From Clostridiales bacterium (GTDB lineage: Bacteria > Bacillota > Clostridia > Christensenellales > Pumilibacteraceae), in NCBI GenBank assembly GCA_022508445.1, contig JAFLVG010000002.1, positions 62,001-126,000 on the forward strand: 64,000 nucleotides of DNA, written 5' to 3'. Below are positions 44,961 through 55,200 of this stretch, piece after piece (positions within the stretch are counted from its first letter, which is position 1; the number at the start of each line of letters is the position of its first letter). Under the pieces are notes generated by a model. The model searched no databases, was not told where the DNA came from, and was given only the letters and a program-made list of their open reading frames with translations. The position numbers and the translations under genes are program-made.

Positions 44961-46073
44961 ATGAAAGAAGATAACGAAAAGCAGCCTAAATGCGGCGATA
45001 AAGCAGATACGACAGAAGGTTCTATCAAGCGTAGTGAGAATCAATGCGTTTTGAGCGATTGTGGAAATGCGGAAAAACCCGAAGAAACGCTTTCAAAGTC
45101 GGAGATAAAAAAGCGCAATAAGTCTATACGCCGCACGAAATTTCTTTTTCGCGCAATAGACGTATTATACAAGTCGGCGCAGAACAAAAGTCCGTACGTC
45201 GATAAATCGAACATCGGATTGATAGAAGCCACAAACGATATTGTGTACGACGAAAACGAACCCGATATTTGCAAATTCGATTTCTACCGAAATAAAACCG
45301 AAGACAAATTGCCGGCGATTATTTTGATACACGGCGGCGGTTTTTCGGCGGGTGATAAAAAATACAGAAAGGGGCGAGCGCAGTTTTTCGCGTTACACGG
45401 TTTTGCGGTGTTTGCTGTGAATTACGGGCTTGCTCCGCAGTGTGTTTTTCCAAAACCGCTTGAACATGTAGTCAATGCGGCGAATTTCATTTACAAAAAC
45501 TCCGACAAGTACAATATAGACAGAAACAGAATATTAGTGGGCGGCGACAGCGCGGGCGGTTACTATGCCGCAATGCTCGCGGCGTTCAACGGCAACGAAA
45601 ACATGAAAAATATTTTCGGGTTTGCACCCGAGTTTCGCTTTTTCGGTGCACTGCTCAACTGCGGCGTTTACGATATGAATACCGTGCTCAAAACCAAGTA
45701 CCCGTTCAATCTTGCCGACGGCGTCGCGTTGAGCTTGATGGGGGTACGTTGTCGCGACTTCGACGACTACGCATACAGGAATGTGTGCATGCCGATCGAG
45801 CTTGTTACTGCCGAGTTTCCTCCGACGTTTATAATCTATTCCGATAACGATACGTTTTGTAAAGGGCAGGGTGACGCCATGCTTGAAAAGCTCGAATCGG
45901 AAGGCGTGTATACCGAGCATTACTGCGCAAGACATCAGCGTTCAAATCACTGTTTTTCTCTTACTTGGAGTGGCGAGGACGCGGCGGCGGCCAACGAGCT
46001 ATTATTGTCGTTTGCAAAGCGACTCGCTTCCGATAAAATAAAATTGGATAGGCAATCCGGCGCAATCGATTGA
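44961..46073 (+). CDS. Alpha/beta hydrolase (HSL/esterase family)
   Basis: The 370-residue product has a charged head to about residue 65, then the alpha/beta hydrolase fold. The oxyanion motif HGGGF lies near residue 124 and the nucleophile elbow GGDSAGG near 195. A candidate acid is in YSDNDTF near 295 and the His in NHCFSL near 331. This matches the HSL-type esterase/lipase family acting on short acyl or aryl esters. It has no signal peptide and is probably cytoplasmic. The ATG has no ribosome site and lies about 3 bases from the predicted transcript start, suggesting leaderless translation. Confidence 0.88.
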   Translation: MKEDNEKQPKCGDKADTTEGSIKRSENQCVLSDCGNAEKPEETLSKSEIKKRNKSIRRTKFLFRAIDVLYKSAQNKSPYVDKSNIGLIEATNDIVYDENEPDICKFDFYRNKTEDKLPAIILIHGGGFSAGDKKYRKGRAQFFALHGFAVFAVNYGLAPQCVFPKPLEHVVNAANFIYKNSDKYNIDRNRILVGGDSAGGYYAAMLAAFNGNENMKNIFGFAPEFRFFGALLNCGVYDMNTVLKTKYPFNLADGVALSLMGVRCRDFDDYAYRNVCMPIELVTAEFPPTFIIYSDNDTFCKGQGDAMLEKLESEGVYTEHYCARHQRSNHCFSLTWSGEDAAAANELLLSFAKRLASDKIKLDRQSGAID

Positions 46074-46098
46074 CGGCAGACGCAATTAAGTTTATAAT
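46070..46098 (+). promoter_or_regulatory. Promoter overlapping the hydrolase stop
   Basis: TTGACG (46070-46075) and TATAAT (46093-46098) are exactly 17 bases apart. The expected start of transcription, near 46105, coincides with ATG 46106. Confidence 0.7.
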
Positions 46099-46105
46099 GA
46101 GTACG

Positions 46106-47578
46106 ATGAAAGAGAAGTTCCAAAAGATAGTCGAGAGCAAATTCGGCACATGCGCCGATAAATTTTGCAATTCGATTTGGTATATCGTCGTTATGGGAGC
46201 GGCGTGCGTTTTAAGTCATTCGTTCGATATCCCCGTCGTAGGCGCGGCATTGCTCACGCTCTTGCTTGTTCCGGCGCTTTTGTTCTGCAAAAATTCGTTC
46301 GTGCTCATGCCGTTTTTAATGATGTGCTCGTTCGTGCTTTCCGAAAAAACAAAGCCGGATACGGGATACTACAACACCCCGGCGCGCATAGCGGTGCTTT
46401 GCATCCTTCTTGTATTTATCGTTATCGCACTGCTTTTCAATTTGATTTACTACGGAAAATGGAAGTGCATTTTCAAAAAGTCGTATTTGACAGTGTCGTT
46501 GGCCTTGTTGACGGGCGCATTGCTCATGGGAGGAATAGGCGCCAAAACATTCTCGTTCGGCGGCGTAGGCACGGCGATAGCGATTGCCGCTGCAACAATC
46601 CTGCCTTATGCTTTATTACTTAATTGTGGACAATACGAGGGCAGAAAAACGGTTGTGTATTTTGCATGGGCGGTCATTGTCGCCGCGCTCGCAATCGGAA
46701 TTTGCTATCTAAAACAATATATAATAAACGATTTCAATCTTCAAACGTATGTCAAAGGGTATTTGGCTTTGGGCTTTGTAGGGCCCAATACGGGCGCGGC
46801 AATCGTAACGCTCGCGTTGCCCATGACGTTTTATTTGGTGTATATTTACAAGCGCGGATTTTTGTTCATGCTCTTGGTCGCGCTTGAATTATTTATTATT
46901 GTCGCATCGTTCTCTCGCGCCTCGCTTGTAGTTGCCGTGCCGGGAACGATTATTGTTGCCGTTGCATTATGCTTCAAAAAGAAGGAAGGTAGGCGCGGAT
47001 ATCTTATAGCGTTTTGTATCGCCGTCGCCGCCGCTCTTGTATTTTGCATCGTATTCAGACACAAGATTTACAGCTTGCTCATGAGACTGTTCAACAGGGA
47101 TTTCACCGGCAGTGGTCGGACGCGGCTGTGGAAGCGCGGATTCAATGCGTTTACGGACAATCCCGTGTTCGGCGTGGGATTGGGTTTCTTGCCGTTCCAC
47201 GACTATTGGTATTATTCATTCCATTGTACGCCGTTGACATATTTGTTCTGCGGCGGTATCGTCGGATTTTTGGCGTATGCCTATCATAGGTACAGGACTG
47301 CGCGGCTCGTGTTTTCGGCGAAACTGACCACAGAACGCGTTTTTACGGCGTTAACGGTGTTTGCCATGCTGTGTAACGCACTTCTCGACATAGCGATGAC
47401 ATCGCCGACGCATCTATTGTACTACGGCATAATGCTTGCCTTAATCGAATGTGACGCTAAACAGGCAAAAGCGCAAACGTCGCCCCAAACGAAAGCGCAA
47501 ATAAAAGCGGGCGAAGGCGTCAATAATAGCGTAGACGGCGGCGAAGTCAATGAAAACATTTCGGCAGGTGAAGTATGA
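46106..47578 (+). CDS. O-antigen-ligase-like (Wzy_C) polytopic membrane protein
   Basis: The ORF track begins at TTG 46070, but that codon is the -35 box of a consensus promoter. ATG 46106 gives 490 residues and would be leaderless. The protein has about eleven membrane helices. The segment near residues 335-390 (GSGRTRLWKRGFNAF, NPVFGVGLGF, HCTPLTYL) matches the O-antigen ligase/polymerase family, which joins polyprenyl-linked glycans at the membrane. A hydrophilic C-terminal tail rich in Ala, Gln and Lys follows. The stop overlaps the next ATG (ATGA). No other glycan gene is nearby, so its substrate is unknown. Confidence 0.82.
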   Translation: MKEKFQKIVESKFGTCADKFCNSIWYIVVMGAACVLSHSFDIPVVGAALLTLLLVPALLFCKNSFVLMPFLMMCSFVLSEKTKPDTGYYNTPARIAVLCILLVFIVIALLFNLIYYGKWKCIFKKSYLTVSLALLTGALLMGGIGAKTFSFGGVGTAIAIAAATILPYALLLNCGQYEGRKTVVYFAWAVIVAALAIGICYLKQYIINDFNLQTYVKGYLALGFVGPNTGAAIVTLALPMTFYLVYIYKRGFLFMLLVALELFIIVASFSRASLVVAVPGTIIVAVALCFKKKEGRRGYLIAFCIAVAAALVFCIVFRHKIYSLLMRLFNRDFTGSGRTRLWKRGFNAFTDNPVFGVGLGFLPFHDYWYYSFHCTPLTYLFCGGIVGFLAYAYHRYRTARLVFSAKLTTERVFTALTVFAMLCNALLDIAMTSPTHLLYYGIMLALIECDAKQAKAQTSPQTKAQIKAGEGVNNSVDGGEVNENISAGEV

Positions 47579-48408
47579 GCGAATGCACTCACAATTGCAA
47601 AACGTGCGGACAAAAGTGCGATGCGCCCCAAAAGGACGATCCGCATGAGCTTTCGCGTATTAAGCGCGTCATTGCCGTAGTAAGCGGCAAGGGCGGCGTC
47701 GGTAAATCTTCGGTAACGGCTATGCTGGCTTCTGCTATGAACGCCAAGGGATATAATTGCGCCGTACTCGACGCCGATATTACGGGTGCGTCCATTCCGA
47801 AAATGTACGGCGTTGCGGGGGAAGTAAACGGCGACGGAAACGGCATATATCCGCCTGTTTCGTCTACGGGCATAAAGATTATCTCGTCCAATCTTTTGCT
47901 TGAAAACGAAACCGATCCCATTGTTTGGCGCGGACCTGTCATTGCAAGCATGGTCAAACAGTTTTGGACGGACGTCATATGGGGCGACGTCGATTACATG
48001 TTTATCGATTGTCCGCCGGGAACGGGCGACGTGCCGCTTACGGTGTTTCAGTCGATCAAGGTTGACGGAATAGTCGTTGTTGCGACTCCGCAAGAGCTTG
48101 TTTCGATGATAGTCGAAAAAGCGGTCAATATGGCAAACATGATGAAGATACCCGTGCTCGGCATAGTGGAAAATATGAGCTACGTCGTGTGTCCGCATTG
48201 CGATAAGCGGATAAACGTGTTCGGCGACGGAAAAGCAGTGCGAGCCGTGTCGCAAAAGTTCGGCTTGCCCATAATTGCCGAAATCCCGTATGACGAGAAA
48301 ATCGTCAGGGCGGCGGACGCCGGCAAGCTCGACGCTTGCGACGTGGGCTACTTAAACTCCGCGGCTGACATACTCGAAAGCGGATTGCCGGTGAGTACAC
48401 ATGAATAA
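47575..48408 (+). CDS. Mrp/ApbC/NBP35-family Fe-S carrier ATPase
   Basis: The 277-residue product starts with an N-terminal Cys cluster (C-x3-C-x2-C-x3-C, residues 4-15). The deviant Walker A GKGGVGKSS is near residue 40, and IDCPPGTGD near 143 and NMSYVVCPHC near 200 give the CxxC that binds a bridging Fe-S cluster in Mrp proteins. It acts in the cytoplasm to load Fe-S clusters on target proteins. The start overlaps the upstream stop by ATGA, with a GGTGA site. Confidence 0.94.
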   Translation: MSECTHNCKTCGQKCDAPQKDDPHELSRIKRVIAVVSGKGGVGKSSVTAMLASAMNAKGYNCAVLDADITGASIPKMYGVAGEVNGDGNGIYPPVSSTGIKIISSNLLLENETDPIVWRGPVIASMVKQFWTDVIWGDVDYMFIDCPPGTGDVPLTVFQSIKVDGIVVVATPQELVSMIVEKAVNMANMMKIPVLGIVENMSYVVCPHCDKRINVFGDGKAVRAVSQKFGLPIIAEIPYDEKIVRAADAGKLDACDVGYLNSAADILESGLPVSTHE

Positions 48409-48410
48409 AA

Positions 48411-48440
48411 AAGCCCGACCGATGTCGGGCTTAATTTTTT
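48411..48440. terminator. Terminator between convergent Mrp and glycosylase genes
   Basis: AAGCCCGAC (48411-48419) and GTCGGGCTT (48424-48432) form a 9-bp stem with loop CGAT, followed by AATTTTTT. A-run upstream makes it work on both strands. The glycosylase stop lies inside the 3' arm. Confidence 0.9.
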
Positions 48441-48943
48441 GCTATTGCTGAATATGCGCAAATGAGCTCTTCAAGCGAAATCTTGCAGTTTTGCGGACTT
48501 GTCGAAGGGAGCGATATTGCACATTCTATCAGCTTATTAGCAACAGCCTTGTTGTATTTTTGAAGTAGTCTGTATGCCGTACCGCCCGTCGTGAATATTC
48601 TGGTAATCGATTGGTGAGCGTTGAGCAATCCTTCGATATCGTTAAAAACAACATTCTTTATAGTGCTGTCTGACGCGCCGACGATATCGCAACTGTATAT
48701 CACATCCCATAAAGCAATGCCGTGCGATAGGGCGAGGTGGGTGCGCTCGTCGCTTTCGGTGACATATTCCGAGTCTAAAACGGCGGCAAGAACGCGCCAA
48801 AATCTGTTTTGCGGATGCGCATAGTAAAACCGCGCCGCGGTTGATTTTGGCGAGAGCATAGATCCGAGTATGAGCGTGTGACACTTGTCATCCACGATAG
48901 GTGGGACTGTGTCGTGTACGGCGTGTCGTATGGTTGCATTCAT
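48431..48943 (-). CDS. DNA-deoxyinosine/uracil-type glycosylase (UDG superfamily)
   Basis: The 170-residue product has the start LILGSMLSPKS near residue 25, then FYYAHPQNRFWRVL, ALWDVIYSCDIVGASD and ITRIFTTGG. These are the patterns of the hypoxanthine/uracil-DNA glycosylase branch of the UDG superfamily. The usual GSMPS loop reads GSMLS here. The enzyme removes deaminated bases from DNA in base excision repair. AGAGGA lies about 11 bases upstream of the ATG. It is monocistronic and convergent with the Mrp-type gene. Confidence 0.88.
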   Translation of the reverse strand: MNATIRHAVHDTVPPIVDDKCHTLILGSMLSPKSTAARFYYAHPQNRFWRVLAAVLDSEYVTESDERTHLALSHGIALWDVIYSCDIVGASDSTIKNVVFNDIEGLLNAHQSITRIFTTGGTAYRLLQKYNKAVANKLIECAISLPSTSPQNCKISLEELICAYSAIAKN

Positions 48944-48988
48944 AGTAGCGCGTGTTCCTCTTGCCTTTATACATTATGCATATGAACT

Positions 48989-49017
48989 ATTATATCACGA
49001 TTGCAGTAAAATATCCA
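48989..49017 (-). promoter_or_regulatory. Probable promoter of the DNA glycosylase
   Basis: On the minus strand TGGATA (49017-49012) and TATAAT (48994-48989) are 17 bases apart, about 45 bases upstream of the ATG. Confidence 0.6.
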
Positions 49018-49111
49018 CCGCAGGCGGCATATAATGTAGCGTGGTGGGTATATGCCCACAAAAAACGACACATATATAGTTGTCGGTATACAAAAAGCAT
49101 ATATAAAACGC
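49018..49111. other. AT-rich spacer with a near-palindrome
   Basis: GTGGGTATATGCCCAC (49044-49059) is a near-perfect palindrome between the divergent promoters of the glycosylase and the giant lipoprotein; it could be an operator. The small track ORF 48952-49134 has no ribosome site and is rejected. Confidence 0.4.
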
Positions 49112-49140
49112 TTGACACTATACAGCAAGTGTGATATACT
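49112..49140 (+). promoter_or_regulatory. Promoter of the giant lipoprotein gene (module copy 1)
   Basis: TTGACA (49112-49117) and TATACT (49135-49140) are 17 bases apart. The sequence just upstream (TATAAAACGC) is shared with the promoter at 60639. Confidence 0.88.
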
Positions 49141-49150
49141 TCATAAAAGT

Positions 49151-49194
49151 GACAAAGGCGTCGCAAATATTTGCGTTGCCCTTTTTTGTTTTTT
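49151..49194 (+). terminator. Early leader terminator/attenuator hairpin (module copy 1)
   Basis: GACAAAGGCGTCGCAA starts about 10 bases after the -10 box. CGCAAA-TA-TTTGCG with flanking GGC/GCC forms a stem followed by TTTTTTGTTTTTT. A terminator this close to a promoter would release a transcript of about 45 bases unless antitermination occurs. The same 16 bases recur at 60681. Confidence 0.7.
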
Positions 49195-49219
49195 AAGAGT
49201 ATTAGCTTAGGAGGCCTAT

Positions 49220-52200
49220 ATGAAAAGACCGAGATTACTGTACATAATTATTGTAGCCGTAGTCGCATTGATCGGAGCTATTTCAATTGCTTGCGGCAAC
49301 AGTAACCCTAAAAAAGTCAAAGAAGGACCGGAAACCGGCATTTATTATTACGATGCCGAAGATGGGGAGTATTTGATTACGTTGAAAAGCGGGGATGTAG
49401 TTACGTTAATAACTACTGAAACCGACAAGACGGGTAAATACACCGTGTCCGGAAATAACTTGACGTTTAAATTCACCGACGAGCAATACACCGCGGTGCT
49501 TAACAACGATATTCTTATCGTAAGCATGGGTGAAGATGAAGCGGAATTACGGTTTACGAAGAAAATTACATATACCGTAACTTTTGACGTCGGCGCAGGC
49601 GCTTCGGCAGTTGAATCCGTAAAGGTCGTCAACGGCAAAAAATTAGCGCGTCCCGCTACGCCTACAAACGGCGCTATGGAGTTTATAGGATGGTATAAAG
49701 ATAAAGAGTATACCACCCCGTTTATATTTGAATCGGATACAATCACCGGCAACACGACGCTGTATGCCCGTTGGGTACAGCCCGTTTTCGGTCAATCCGA
49801 ATTTACAGTTGATTTCGATTTGAACTACGAGACCGACGAGACAGTTGAAAGCAAAAAGACAATCGGCGGCAAGCTGTACGATTTGCCCGTGCCTCCTCGC
49901 GACGGTTACTCATTCAGAAATTGGTGGGTGATGTGTGACGGCGAGTATTCTTACAGAGTGACAGAAGACACGGTGTTTGCTGAGAATACCACTGTTTACG
50001 CAATGTGGCAAAGCACGGAGACTTCTAGCAAATTGGCGACGCCTATAGTAGACGTTACGTCCAACGGTATCAGCTGGGGAAGCAATGCAAACGCTCGCAC
50101 TTTCCGTGTCACAGTCAAAGGCCCCGACGGAGAGACGCTTATCAATGAGGATCGCGGTTCCACTACTATGGATCTTCCGTTTTCCGAGTGGGCGGCAGGA
50201 CAGTACACTATATCGGTGACCGCAATTTCAGCAAGCGGCAACACGGCGAATAATTCCGATCCTGCGATAAGAAAATACAACAACAAGGCTCTTGCAAGAG
50301 TTTCGTTGTTCACGGTTGTAGAGCCTTCGACGCTTATATACAACGCCGTAGAAGGCGCTGAAAAATACATCATCAGCGTTAATTGCGGAGACAGCAATCA
50401 CGTGCATTCCGCATTTGACAACGGACTTTTGACGAGCTTCAATTTTGTCAACTGCAAGATGCAGGACGGCGGCATTAAGTTCACTATTACCGCAACGGCG
50501 GAGGGCAAAGCTAAATCGGTTTCCGAACCCTATGTGTACAAGCGCACACTCGAAAGTGTTGTCGGCTTGCATTTCGACGCCGCTACCGAAGAGGTAGTGT
50601 GGAACAGCGTCGCAAACGCCGCCGGTTATACCGTATTGTTGTCGTGCGAGAACGACGCTCACGATCACAACGTCAGAATCGACGTAGGCAACAAAACGAG
50701 CGTTTCCATAAAAGAATACGAAAGCTGTGACGGCGATATCACCGTTAAAGTAACGCCGTATACCAAAGGATATATTTCGCCGGTTCCCGCGGAGCTCACC
50801 GTGCAAAAGACCACGCTCGCCGCGCCGTCCAATATAAGGATTGTAGGCAGCATGCTCACATGGGACGGCGACAACAATGCTACTTCCTATGCTATATATG
50901 TCGGCGGATCGACCTACACTTCGGCTACCACGTCGTTTGATTTGCAACAAGCAGACAGCACGACTTGGGTGACCGGGACCGATTACCAAATCAGAGTTAT
51001 GTCGGTAGGCAGCGGCGTGTACACATCTTCTTTGTGGAGCGATGTTGTCGATGCGCGCTACTATGCGATGTACAGTAGCCTTACATACAACGGAGGCGTA
51101 GTATCTTGGCGCCGTGTTATCGGTGTTGTGTCCTACAACGTAAAGGTCAACAACGGTGAAGCTGTTTCGATTACGGACGGCTCGAACAATGCCAACGTCA
51201 GACTTACACAAGAAGGTGTGAACACAATCAGCGTCAACTTTGTCGATAAAGACGGCACGGTCTCCGATTGGGCTACGATCACCGTTGTGGCGCACGCAAT
51301 CGAATTCGATCTTCGCGGCGCAATCGGCGATGTGCCTACTCAATACTATGCCGTAGGCGACAAGCTGTATTTGCCTGTAAAAACAGACATGGAAAAGACC
51401 GGTTATGTATTCTCCGGTTGGTACACCACGCCCACAGGTCCGGACGGCATGGGCGCATTATACGACGATGAGTATTTCATTGGAACCGGCGGCTTTGTGC
51501 TTTACGCTTATTGGAAGCCCGAAATCTATGAAATCACATTCGATTATAACGGCGGATTATTGGGCGTAGCTACAGGCAATGTTATTTACCGTCAAGAATA
51601 CACATGGCCGATAGCCGAACCCGCCGATACATCGTCTGTCTTTATCGGCTGGTTCAGCGATAGGTACGGATTTGAAATTCAATATACGGACGAGAACGGC
51701 AACAGTTTAAGCAGGTGGAATATAACTCGTGGAATGACTGTGTACGCATGTTGGGCGTCGATTTTCTCTTTCGAAAAATTGAGCAACGGCACATACAGAA
51801 TTTCCAAGGACTCGACTTATTTCGCCGGTCACGCTCCCGATGAATTGACCATTCCCGCTACATATCAAGGCATCAACGACAGCCGTCCTATCAGTGTAAC
51901 TGAAATAGGCAGCACATCGTTTACCAACAGCTCGATGCTCAAAAAGGTGCGCATTCCCAACACTATCAAGTATGTAGATACAAATGCGTTTTCCGGAAGC
52001 AACAATATAGAGGCTTTCGAAATTTACGACGCCGGTTCGTCTGCACCGACGTACAGCGCCATTGACGGCGTGCTTTATCACGACGCATTAAATGATTTCG
52101 GAGTAATAACTTCCAAGGAGCTTTTAATCTATCCGCGCGCAAAGATAGGGGATTTTGTAATGCCGTCAGGCGTCACGCTCTTGCCTTTGAGATCGTTGTA

Positions 52201-55200
52201 TTATGTAAAAGCGAATAAGATTACCATTCCGGCAACGGTTACCACCATTGAGCGCAATGCGTTCTACTACTGTGACGTGAGCGAAATAGAGTTCGAATTT
52301 GCCGGTAATGTCGAAGAAGGCGGTACAGTTCAACCCCTTATAATCTACGAAGAAGCATTTTATTACTGCTCAAAGCTAAAAAAGATAGTTATTCCCGCAA
52401 GACTTTCCTCATTCAATCCGCTGGTATTCAAAAACTGTAATGCGTTTGAAGCGATTGAGGTTGAACCGGCGAGCAAAAATTACAGCAGTGTTGACGGATA
52501 CTTGTGCAACGCCGCAGGTGATACGATACTTTATTGTCCGACCAATGCCGTTGTCGGCGAATTGAAATTGCCGGCTCGCATCAATAAAATCGGGGAGAGG
52601 GCATTCGCAGCTAACACCAAAATTACTTCCGTTGTGTTCCCTGCAAACTTAATCGAAATCTATGATTATGCTTTCAGCAAGTGCACGCAGCTTGAATCCG
52701 TAACGTTCGACAAGGCGCTCATCGGCATGAAGGCGAAAATAGGCGACTATGCATTCGAAGGTTGCACTAAATTAGCGACGGTTGATTTCTCCGAAAGCGC
52801 AGTTGTAAAAATCGGTCATTATGCTTTTACCGGTTGCACTGCCATAGCGTCCATCACATTCCCGTCGAGCCTGACCGAGATCGGTCAATACGCTTTTAAC
52901 GGCTGCACAAAGCTCGAAACCGTAGAGTTTGAAGAAAGCGAAGGATCGCTTTTGATTGATGATGCTGCATTCAACGGCTGCACGAAGATAACCGAAATCA
53001 CTATACCCAAACACGTAACGCATATAGGCGAGGGCGTTTTTGCAGGCTGCACAAAGCTCGCCACAATATTGGTCGACGAAGAAAACATGCACTACGAAAC
53101 TTGGGAGGGCGTTCTGTTCAGCAAGGGCTTCGAAGAAATGCTGTTCTATCCGCTCGGCAAGACCGATAGTTTCACGCTTCCCTCACAGGTAAAAACGTTG
53201 GGCGCAAGATTGTTCAAGAACAATACTTCTATCAGCGGCATAACCATCCATTCCAACGTCACGTCTATCGGTGACGAGGCATTCATGGGCTGTACAGGTC
53301 TTAAAGAAGTTATAATCGAAGACGGTGACCGTGAACTTACAATCGGAGCCGGCGCTTTTGAAGGTTGCACCAACCTGACGAAGATTACTATGGCCAACCG
53401 CATCAAAGTTATTTCCGACAGAATGTTCTATAACAACAGCAAACTGGCGGAATTCGATATGCCCGATTACGTCACTTCAATCGGTGAGAATGCGTTCTAC
53501 AACACTGTCATCAATGAGATTACCATTCCTGCCACGGTGTACGAGCTCGGTTACAGGGCATTCTATAATGCAAAAAAGCTTGTTACAGTCACATTTGAAA
53601 ATGCTCCCGAAGTTGAAGGTGATGGTGAAGAAGAGGACGAAAGCATAGTTTATGCGGATACATTAGAGGTTAAAGAAAATGCGAACTACTTAGCAGAGAC
53701 CTTCTCTTCCTGCTCGGCCCTTACCACAGTAACCCTTCCTACGCGCTTGACATCTATCGGCAACTCGATGTTCGTAAGCTGTACAAGCCTTAAAAGCATT
53801 TATATCAACAATACTGTTACATATATCGGCTCTAAGGCATTCTCCGGATGTACTGCGCTCACAACGGTCGAGTTCCAAGAGGGTGGTAGCAAGACGTTAG
53901 AGCTTGCGGCGGCGGTACCCAACACCACGCCTACGACTGCTACCGGTATTTTCTCGGGCTGCACTTTGTTGAGCTCTATCAATTTGCCCAATCGCATTGA
54001 ATACATCCCTGCGTACATGTTCTATAACTGCCGTTCTTTGGCGAGCATCACTATTCCCAACTCGGTTAAGAGCACATTGAATTCCGACGGAACAGTGATT
54101 ATCAATGCGCTTGAAAAGGGTGCTTTCCAAAGCTGCACCGGTCTCGTTACGGTTTCGTTCGCCAAAGGCAATGAAAATGCCGTGACGATCGGAGGTTCGG
54201 TGTTCAGCGGTTGCTCGAAACTTACGACCTTGAATTTGCCTAAAGGTCTTACTTACGCTGTTATCAAAGCCAAGGGTGAGAACGACGCGGACATTTACGT
54301 TCACGACTACTACAATATATTCGGCACGGACGCACTTCTCAGTTGCTCTTTGTTCAATACGATTACTGTAGAAGAAGGCGGCAAATACTATGCTGTTGAC
54401 GGTATTCTCTATTACAAGAAAACCGAAACCGTCAATGACAGCGAAGATGATACTGTCGAAGGTGCTGTCGCGGCAGTTGACGACGGTGATGGCAGTGATG
54501 TGACCGGCGAGGGTGCCACCACAAAAGTATTGGTAAACGAAGCGGTTTACTGCCCGATAGGCAGAACTAAAGCGGTTGTTATCCCGTATGACGTAACGAG
54601 CATCAATGCGAGAGCCTTCTTTAAGGCTTGGAACATAACTTCGTTCGCGTTCCAAGAAACACCCGAGGATAAAGAAGAAGTCGATTTAGTTATTAATGAC
54701 GGAACCGATGAAATAACAACGGGTGCGTTCAATCAATTTATAGGCATAACGTCTATAACTCTTCCCAGAAGACTTACGTATATCGGCGATTATGCATTCT
54801 ACAACTGCTCGATGCTGCAAATACTTACTTTCCCGGAAGACAGCAGGGTTAAGAGAATAGGCAATTACGCATTCTCCAAGTGTACCAACATCCGCTCGGT
54901 AGTCATTCCTGCCGCCACCGAAACAATTGGCGACTATGCATTTGCCGGCAACGTTCGCACATCTAGCTTTACGTTTGCTGAAGATTCGCAGCTTAAATCG
55001 ATAGGAAGCGGAGCTTTCTCAGAAAATGTGTTTACGTCAATCGTTATACCCAATAGCGTTACGACTCTCGGTTCGGGATTGTTCAGCGGCAGTAGCGTGA
55101 GGTCAGTAGTATTGCCCTCCAGCCTTGCTGATATAGATACCGGAATATTTGCCGGCTGTGACACGCTTACGGATATAAGCATCACCGGTAATAGCAAAAT

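Noticed and set aside
48952-49134. 60-codon plus ORF upstream of the giant lipoprotein
   Set aside because: It spans the minus-strand glycosylase promoter, has no ribosome site and an unusual composition.
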